Assembly (NCBI GenBank): GCA_017532485.1 | Contig: JAFXJE010000131.1 | Location: forward strand, 1-11,140 | Direction of reading: 5' to 3' | DNA length: 11,140 nucleotides | From: Peptococcaceae bacterium | GTDB lineage: Bacteria; Bacillota; Peptococcia; Peptococcales; Peptococcaceae | Part shown: piece by piece, positions 6,486-11,140 of the stretch | Layout: each line of letters opens with the position of its first letter | Numbering within the stretch: position 1 is the stretch's first letter | Position numbers and translations under genes: made by a program | The notes under the pieces: generated by a model | Databases searched by the model: none | Seen by the model: the letters and a program-made list of their open reading frames with translations, nothing else | What the model was told of the DNA's origin: nothing

Positions 6486-6861
6486 ATTTAAAAATAACAT
6501 ATTTGCACAATAGGAAGCCCCAAATGCCTTGGCAGACCATGGTGAAGCCTTTTACTAGGAGTGGGTCGATGCCGAAGGTGTTAGGTAAGATTTGCAGCAT
6601 GAGAGTTAAGAAAATAAAGTTCCAAAGATATAGTAAGATAAATTTAAGAATAGAAGCTAAATAGTTGGCTGAGGAACGAAAAGTAATATTACGGTTTAAG
6701 ACATAATTCCAAGTGGCAGAAACTGCAATTGAAACAGCACTGGGAATAGGTGCAGCTAAAGCGAGCCATTGCAGCAGAGCAAAGGTGCCGAATTCAACAA
6801 AGGTTTGACCGAAGGAAACAAGAAAATAACTACCTGCTTCAAACCATGTTTTCTTTTTCAT
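6484..6861 (-). CDS. GtrA-family small membrane protein
   Basis: A 125-residue protein with four predicted membrane segments (about residues 11-35, 39-51, 66-92 and 100-122) and a positively charged N-terminus (MKKK). The motif N52-Y-V-L-N56-R57-N-I-T-F61 between helices 2 and 3 is the GtrA/DPMS-like family signature. GtrA proteins are proposed to move polyprenyl-phosphate-linked sugars across the membrane or to assist glycosyltransferases during glycosylation of polysaccharides, teichoic acids or flagellin. They usually sit next to a GtrB-type glycosyltransferase; here none is adjacent, so the partner is unknown. The start is ATG with ribosome binding site AGAAGGA on the - strand about five bases away. 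The gene has its own promoter, divergent from the nucleoside transporter operon. Confidence 0.88.
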   Translation of the reverse strand: MKKKTWFEAGSYFLVSFGQTFVEFGTFALLQWLALAAPIPSAVSIAVSATWNYVLNRNITFRSSANYLASILKFILLYLWNFIFLTLMLQILPNTFGIDPLLVKGFTMVCQGIWGFLLCKYVIFK

Positions 6862-6896
6862 AAAAATCCTTCTTTCAGTAAAAAATATCCTTAAAA

Positions 6897-6925
6897 AGTA
6901 TAGGCTTTTTTAAGATATTTTGCAA
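6897..6925 (-). promoter_or_regulatory. Promoter of the GtrA-family gene
   Basis: Reading the - strand, -35 TTGCAA (6920-6925), a 17-base spacer and -10 TATACT (6897-6902) form a near-consensus sigma-A promoter about 35 bases upstream of the start codon. The -10 lies within the first copy of a 12-base repeat shared with the opposite promoter. Confidence 0.75.
6898..6909. repeat. 12-bp direct repeat, copy 1 (GTATAGGCTTTT)
   Basis: This 12-mer is identical to 6967-6978 and overlaps the -10 of the - strand promoter. Together the copies flank most of the divergent promoter region. A role as a protein binding site is inference; this could also be chance in AT-rich DNA. Confidence 0.6.
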
Positions 6926-6966
6926 GAAGGAAAGTGGAACATGAGGAGATAAGTTCTTTTTTGGAG

Positions 6967-6978
6967 GTATAGGCTTTT
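6967..6978. repeat. 12-bp direct repeat, copy 2 (GTATAGGCTTTT)
   Basis: The second copy ends three bases before the -35 of the transporter operon promoter, the position of an upstream regulator site. It is in the same orientation as copy 1, 69 bases away. Confidence 0.6.
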
Positions 6979-6981
6979 CTC

Positions 6982-7010
6982 TTGACGAAAAAAAAGTGTT
7001 CATATACAAT
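6982..7010 (+). promoter_or_regulatory. Sigma-A promoter of the nucleoside ABC transporter operon
   Basis: -35 TTGACG (6982-6987), a 17-base spacer and -10 TACAAT (7005-7010) make a strong promoter. The expected start near 7017 gives a leader of about 45 bases, too short for a purine riboswitch, and none is visible. The operon is therefore probably controlled by a DNA-binding protein, if it is controlled at all. Confidence 0.85.
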
Positions 7011-7062
7011 GAGGGTATGAGTAAGACCCAGTAAGATTTTATAAAGATTTGGAGGAGAAAAA

Positions 7063-8190
7063 ATGAAGAAAAATTGGAAGAAAAAAGCTAGTTTGTTGGT
7101 GTTGACTGTATTCAGTATGAGTTTATTGCTGACAGGCTGTGGTGGCAATGATGCTAAACCTGCTGCTCCTGCCGAAGAAAAAGGTGATAAAGTAACTGCA
7201 GGTTTTATTTATATTGGCCCTGCTAATGACGGTGGTTATTCTCAAGTGCATGATGAAGGTCGTTTAGCTATGATTGAAGCTATCGGTGCTGACAAAGTAG
7301 AAACAATTGTCCAAGAAGAAGTACCAGAAGACCAAGGTATTGAAAGTGTTATGAATGCTATGATTGATAATGGGGCAGAAATTATCTTTGCTAATAGCTT
7401 TGGTTATATGGATTATGTAGAAAAAGTAGCAAAAGCAAATCCTGATGTTAAATTTATGCATTTCTCCGGTTATTTGCAAGGTGAAAACTATGGTAACTAT
7501 TTTGGCAGAATGTATCAACCAAGATATTTAACAGGGGTAGCTGCAGGTTTAACTACTGAAAATGGTAAAATCGGTTATGTAGCTGCTATGCCTACACCTG
7601 AAGTTATTCGTGGTATCAATGCGTTCACTTTAGGTGTGCGTTCTGTAAATCCAGAAGCTACTGTTCAAGTGAGCTGGACTAATACTTGGTATGACCCAGC
7701 AGTAGAAAAACAAGCTGCAGAAGCATTATTAGATGCAGGTGTAGATACAATTGCTCAACACCAAGACTCTACAGCTCCTCAACAAGCTGCAGCTGAACGT
7801 GGTGCTTATTCCGTAGGTTACAACACAGATATGTCTGCTGCTAACCCTGAAGGTTATATCGCTGCACCAGTTTGGCATTTAGGTGCAATTTATACTTCTC
7901 AAATGCAGTCCGTACTTGATGGCACATGGAAAGCTGAGTCTTACTGGGGTGGCATGGACGACGGAGTTATCGGCTTATCCGAATTTGGTACTTGTGTAAC
8001 AGATGAAACAAAAGCTGCTGTAAAAGCTGTGCAAGATAAAATTTTAGCTGGTGAATTTGATGTATTTGAAGGCGAAATTAAAGACCAGAATGGTGAAGTA
8101 AAAGTAGCTGCTGGTGAAAAATTAAGCGATGCAGATATGTTAAGCATGATGTGGTTTGTTGAAGGTGTAATTGGTACAATTCCACAGTAA
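7063..8190 (+). CDS. BMP-family ABC transporter substrate-binding lipoprotein (probable purine nucleoside receptor)
   Basis: A 375-residue protein with a lipoprotein signal peptide: lysine-rich start, hydrophobic core (about residues 9-23) and lipobox LLTGC with C26 as the lipidated residue. A short linker of Ala, Pro and Glu follows. The mature part is a BMP/PnrA-type periplasmic-binding fold: GFIYIGPANDGGYSQVHDEG at the first strand and loop, FGRMYQPRYLTGVAAGL in the middle, and AQHQDSTAPQQAAAERGAY in the second lobe. Characterised relatives (PnrA of Treponema, BmpA-D of Borrelia, YufN of Bacillus) bind purine nucleosides. Sugar-type ligands cannot be excluded from sequence. It is anchored on the outer face of the cytoplasmic membrane. 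The ribosome binding site GGAGGAG (7051-7057) is strong. As first gene of the operon, followed by the ATPase after 12 bases, it should be the most abundant component. Confidence 0.93.
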   Translation: MKKNWKKKASLLVLTVFSMSLLLTGCGGNDAKPAAPAEEKGDKVTAGFIYIGPANDGGYSQVHDEGRLAMIEAIGADKVETIVQEEVPEDQGIESVMNAMIDNGAEIIFANSFGYMDYVEKVAKANPDVKFMHFSGYLQGENYGNYFGRMYQPRYLTGVAAGLTTENGKIGYVAAMPTPEVIRGINAFTLGVRSVNPEATVQVSWTNTWYDPAVEKQAAEALLDAGVDTIAQHQDSTAPQQAAAERGAYSVGYNTDMSAANPEGYIAAPVWHLGAIYTSQMQSVLDGTWKAESYWGGMDDGVIGLSEFGTCVTDETKAAVKAVQDKILAGEFDVFEGEIKDQNGEVKVAAGEKLSDADMLSMMWFVEGVIGTIPQ

Positions 8191-8202
8191 TAGGTGAATG
8201 GT

Positions 8203-9735
8203 ATGGAAAATAAGACAGCGTATATTGCAATGGAAAATATTGTGAAAACCTTTGGTAAGGTTGTCGCAAACAACAATATCAATTTTTCGGTCAATAAAGG
8301 TGAAATTCATGCTTTGTTGGGAGAAAATGGCGCTGGCAAAAGTACCTTAATGAATATGCTGTCAGGGATTTATATCCCTGACAGCGGTTCTATTTATGTA
8401 GAGGGAAAGCCGGTAGTTTTTTCTGCACCGAAAGATGCTATTAATGCTGGTATCGGAATGGTGCATCAACATTTTAAATTAGTTGATGTAATGACGGCGG
8501 AAGAAAATGTTATTTTAGGTCAAAAGGGTGGTTTGCTTTTTGACCGTCAAGATGGTGAAAAGATTACAGCTTTGGCTGAACGTTTTGAGCTGGGCATAGA
8601 TTTACATAAGAGAGTTGCCGATATGTCCGTAGGTGAAAAACAAAATTTAGAAATATTGAAAGTATTATATCGTGGTGCGCGCATTTTGATTTTGGACGAA
8701 CCGACGGCAGTACTTACTCCGCAAGAAACAGAAAAGCTGTTTCGGATCATGCGGAAAATGAAAGAGGATGGCTGTGCGGTTATTTTTATTAGTCACAAAA
8801 TGAACGAAGTAATGGCTGTTACTGATAAGATTACAGTTTTAAGACGTGGTGAAACTATTCAGACTTTAAATACAGCAGAGACTAATCCACAGCAGTTAAC
8901 TGAGCTGATGGTAGGTAGACCAATGGATTTGGCAGTAAAAAGATTGGAACAGGAAAGAGGTCCAGAGGCTATTCGGGTTGAACATCTGACAGTGAAAAAG
9001 TTGGAAGGTGTACCTGCACTTGATAATGTATCTTTCAATATGTATGCCGGTGAAATTCTCAGTGTAGCTGGTATTGCCGGCAGTGGACAAAAAGAATTAT
9101 GCGAAGCAATTGCTGGGCTGCAAAAAGTAGATGAGGGTCATATTTATTTTCGCAATGAAGATTTAGTTGGCAAATCTCCTAAGGAAATTGCAGCCAAAGG
9201 CATCAGCATGAGCTTTGTCCCTGAAGATAGATTGGGGATGGGCTTAGTAGCAGGCATGGATATGGTGCATAATTTACTGCTAAAACAGTATCAAAATCAA
9301 AAAGGCTGGTTCTTGAATAAAAAAGCAGCACTAGTTAAAGCCGAAGAAATTACGGAAAAATTTGAAATTAATACGCCTGGTGTTCGCAATCATCCAGTTA
9401 AGAACCTTTCCGGTGGTAATATCCAAAAAGTATTGTTAGGTCGTGAGCTGGATAACCAGCCGGAGGTTTTGATTACAGCTTATCCTGTGCGTGGCTTGGA
9501 TATTATGACTTGTCATAAAATTTATGACATATTAAATGAGGAAAAGAAAAAAGGCGTAGCCGTTTTGTTTATAGCTGAAGACTTAGATGTTTTATTGGCT
9601 TTAGGCGATAGGGTAATGGTTTTGGCTAATGGGGAAGTTACAGGTATTGTTGATGCCAAAACTACGTCTAAAGAAGAAATTGGTTTAATGATGTTGGGTC
9701 AGCATCAAAAGAAGGAGGGAAAACATCTTGCTTAA
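8203..9735 (+). CDS. Nucleoside/sugar-type ABC importer ATPase with two nucleotide-binding domains
   Basis: 510 residues from ATG 8203. A GTG at 8194 is in frame, but AGGTG (8192-8196) then serves better as ribosome binding site for 8203. NBD1 is complete: Walker A G40-T48 (GENGAGKST), signature MSVGEKQ (141-147), Walker B with D165-E166 and switch His198. NBD2 is degenerate as usual for this subfamily: GIAGSGQKE (290-298) has Gln296 instead of the Walker Lys, but LSGGNIQK (402-409) is intact. The segment ITAYPVRGLD (424-433) replaces a normal Walker B; the common family form is AAQPTRGLD, so Tyr427 and Val429 deviate. The architecture is that of RbsA and YufO-type ATPases, which energise uptake of ribose or nucleosides. 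Its neighbours are the BMP receptor upstream and the permease, which overlaps by eight bases downstream. Confidence 0.94.
   Translation: MENKTAYIAMENIVKTFGKVVANNNINFSVNKGEIHALLGENGAGKSTLMNMLSGIYIPDSGSIYVEGKPVVFSAPKDAINAGIGMVHQHFKLVDVMTAEENVILGQKGGLLFDRQDGEKITALAERFELGIDLHKRVADMSVGEKQNLEILKVLYRGARILILDEPTAVLTPQETEKLFRIMRKMKEDGCAVIFISHKMNEVMAVTDKITVLRRGETIQTLNTAETNPQQLTELMVGRPMDLAVKRLEQERGPEAIRVEHLTVKKLEGVPALDNVSFNMYAGEILSVAGIAGSGQKELCEAIAGLQKVDEGHIYFRNEDLVGKSPKEIAAKGISMSFVPEDRLGMGLVAGMDMVHNLLLKQYQNQKGWFLNKKAALVKAEEITEKFEINTPGVRNHPVKNLSGGNIQKVLLGRELDNQPEVLITAYPVRGLDIMTCHKIYDILNEEKKKGVAVLFIAEDLDVLLALGDRVMVLANGEVTGIVDAKTTSKEEIGLMMLGQHQKKEGKHLA
8358..8385 (+). other. Perfect 12-bp-stem inverted repeat inside the ATPase gene
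   Basis: Arm GCTGTCAGGGAT (8358-8369) pairs perfectly with 8374-8385 around loop TTAT, plus one outer T-G pair. It lies in codons for LSGIYIPDSGS, about 155 bases after the start. No T-run follows, so it is not an intrinsic terminator. It could act as an RNA structure (processing, stability or translation pause) or be coincidental. Confidence 0.7.
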
Positions 9736-10792
9736 AGTTGTTAAAAAAGCAGAATCATCAGCTGGTAAAAAAGTGCTGATTAATGTGATAGGCATCTTGG
9801 CTGCTTTACTGACAGCAGCTGTTTTCCTGGCTTTGAGTGGTTTTAATCCTTTAGAAGTTTATGGGGCTATGCTCAAAGGCTCTTTTGGTACACATTATCG
9901 CTTTACCCAAACAGTAATTAATGCAGTACCGTTAATTATTCTTTCTTTGGGCATTTCCGTAGCTTTTAAAATGAAATATTGGAATATTGGGGCAGAAGGG
10001 CAAATGATGATGGGGGCTTTTTTAGGTGCCTATTTTGCTCTTTATCATAGTACATGGCCGAAGCCAGTTCTGTTGGTTGTTATGTTGTTAGCAGGCTGTG
10101 TCGGTGGTGGCTTATGGGCGTTAATTCCTGCTTGGCTAAGGGCGAAATTTAATACAAGTGAAGCAATTACAACTTTAATGCTGAACTATGTGGCAATTAA
10201 ATGGATTGTCTATTTGCAGTACGGACCATGGAAAGACCCAAAGGCTTTTGGATTTCCGAAGATGCCTAATTTTACTGACTCTGCTATTTTGCCGAGCTTA
10301 GGTGGTATTCATATTGGCTGGGTTATCGCTTTGGTGTTGGTGGTAGTAATCTACTTGTTTATGAATCATTCCAAAGCAGGTTTTGAAATCGCTATTTTAG
10401 GTGAAAGTGAAAATACAGCCCGTTATGTCGGCATTAACATTTCTAAAACTATTTTAAGTGCAGCCTTTATTAGTGGTGCTTTATGTGGTTTGACGGGGAT
10501 TATTCAAGCTTCAGCTGTTACTAATAATCTTTCTTCAGCTTTAGCTAGTGGTATTGGCTATACAGCGATTATTACAGCGTGGCTGTCTGGTTTGAGTGCG
10601 CCTGTTATTGTTATTGTTTGCAGTTTATTTGCTATTTTAACTCAAGGGGCATCTTACATCCAAACGGCATTTGGTATTTCCGCCTCAGTAGCCTCTGTCT
10701 TACAAGCGTTAATTTTATTTTTCGTCTTAGGCAGCGATTTCTTTACTAAATATCAATTAGTTTGGCAAGAGAAGAAAAAGGGGGCGAATTAA
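9728..10792 (+). CDS. ABC transporter permease, BMP/nucleoside type (NupP/YufP-like)
   Basis: A 354-residue membrane protein of the branched-chain amino acid/sugar permease family (BPD_transp_2), with about nine or ten hydrophobic segments. Family motifs are YWNIGAEGQMMMGA (N86-I-G-A-E90-G-Q92, the coupling and signature loop) and FNTSEAITTLMLNYVA, typical for the larger of two permeases in nucleoside importers. It starts at TTG 9728, preceded by AGGAGG (9713-9718) nine bases away, and overlaps the ATPase gene by eight bases, which suggests translational coupling. The second permease starts directly after its TAA. The two permeases are expected to form a heterodimeric channel fed by the BMP lipoprotein and driven by the ATPase. 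Substrate inference (purine nucleosides) rests on the receptor family. Confidence 0.92.
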   Translation: MLKVVKKAESSAGKKVLINVIGILAALLTAAVFLALSGFNPLEVYGAMLKGSFGTHYRFTQTVINAVPLIILSLGISVAFKMKYWNIGAEGQMMMGAFLGAYFALYHSTWPKPVLLVVMLLAGCVGGGLWALIPAWLRAKFNTSEAITTLMLNYVAIKWIVYLQYGPWKDPKAFGFPKMPNFTDSAILPSLGGIHIGWVIALVLVVVIYLFMNHSKAGFEIAILGESENTARYVGINISKTILSAAFISGALCGLTGIIQASAVTNNLSSALASGIGYTAIITAWLSGLSAPVIVIVCSLFAILTQGASYIQTAFGISASVASVLQALILFFVLGSDFFTKYQLVWQEKKKGAN

Positions 10793-11140
10793 ATGGATTG
10801 GTGGATATCGTTTTTTTCCGCAGCTGTAATTGCTGGGACGCCACTTTTATTTGCCACCTTGGGTGCAATTTTTAACGAAAGAGCAGGTCATACTAATCTT
10901 GGGGTAGAAGGTATGATGATTTTAGGAGCTGTCTTGGGCTTTGCTGTAGCACAATATACTGCTAACGGACCTTTAGCTATGCTGGTAGCAGCATTGGCAG
11001 GGGCAGCAGGGGCTTTGATTTATGCTGTTTTGACAGTGTCTTTGCGTTCCAATCATGTTGTGACCGGTTTGACCTTAACTATTTTTGGGACAGGTTTAGC
11101 AAATTTCCTAGGTCAAGGCATGGTAGGTAACTCTACACCA
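10793..11140 (+). CDS. ABC transporter permease, second nucleoside-type subunit (3' partial)
   Basis: ATG at 10793 follows the previous stop codon without a gap. A GGGGG-rich ribosome binding site lies at about 10779-10784. The 116 visible residues run off the right edge; full members have about 300. Motifs of the smaller permease type (NupQ/YufQ-like) are GAIFNERAGHTNLGVEGMM (the counterpart of the NIGAEGQM loop in the first permease) and NHVVTGLTLTIFGTGL. It is the fourth gene of the importer operon and would complete the heterodimeric channel. No terminator is visible within the window. Confidence 0.92.
   Translation, partial: MDWWISFFSAAVIAGTPLLFATLGAIFNERAGHTNLGVEGMMILGAVLGFAVAQYTANGPLAMLVAALAGAAGALIYAVLTVSLRSNHVVTGLTLTIFGTGLANFLGQGMVGNSTP

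Noticed and set aside
7011..7062. Possible purine riboswitch before the nucleoside importer operon
   Set aside because: The leader is only about 45 bases and lacks the conserved purine-aptamer core and a terminator hairpin.
8194..8202. GTG at 8194 as start of the ABC ATPase
   Set aside because: The bases AGGTG at 8192-8196 make a good ribosome binding site for the ATG at 8203; nothing suitable precedes the GTG.
7941..8294. 117-codon - strand open frame across the receptor/ATPase junction
   Set aside because: It lies over two clear genes, has no promoter or ribosome binding site, and its translation shows no family features.
1..11140. Mobile elements, CRISPR arrays, phage or defence genes
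   Set aside because: No transposase, integrase, terminal repeats, regularly spaced repeats or defence-type domains are visible; all genes fit core motility, metabolism or transport.

Overview
The window reads as chromosomal DNA from a low-GC, anaerobic, flagellated bacterium of the Firmicutes. The anaerobic ribonucleotide reductase, the CheC/CheD chemotaxis pair, the AGGAGG-type ribosome binding sites and the sigma-A promoters all fit this. The lineage (Clostridia or the Negativicutes) is inference only. I see no mobile element, CRISPR array or phage gene, and no gene-free stretch longer than about 240 bases.

Region 1 (1-2597) is the tail of a motility operon on the + strand: two consecutive flagellar rod/hook-family proteins (the first cut by the left edge), then cheC and cheD. 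Both CheC phosphatase motifs and the CheD catalytic triad are intact. Together they suggest a Bacillus-type adaptation module (CheY-P hydrolysis plus receptor deamidation).

Region 2 (2615-3556) starts with a tRNA-Gln(CUG) that has its own near-consensus promoter and a strong terminator. A GTG-started membrane protein of the DUF1624/HGSNAT-like acyltransferase group follows.

Region 3 (3557-6482) is the anaerobic ribonucleotide reductase operon nrdD-nrdG. Its leader has an extended -10 promoter followed by two NrdR-like boxes whose centres are exactly 42 bp apart, and a bidirectional terminator closes the operon. All expected class III catalytic residues are present in NrdD: Cys175, Cys393, Gly684 and a four-Cys zinc site.

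Region 4 (6484-7062) holds a lone GtrA-family membrane protein on the - strand and the divergent promoter region it shares with region 5. A 12-bp sequence occurs twice there, once at each promoter.

Region 5 (7063-11140) is a BMP-type ABC importer operon, probably for purine nucleosides: lipoprotein receptor, double-NBD ATPase, and two permeases (the second cut by the right edge). The genes are tightly packed or overlapping. A perfect 12-bp-stem hairpin lies inside the 5' part of the ATPase gene.

Most of the window is ordinary. The items most worth a second look are the NrdR box arrangement, the intragenic hairpin and the divergent-promoter repeat. I found no convincing undescribed system.
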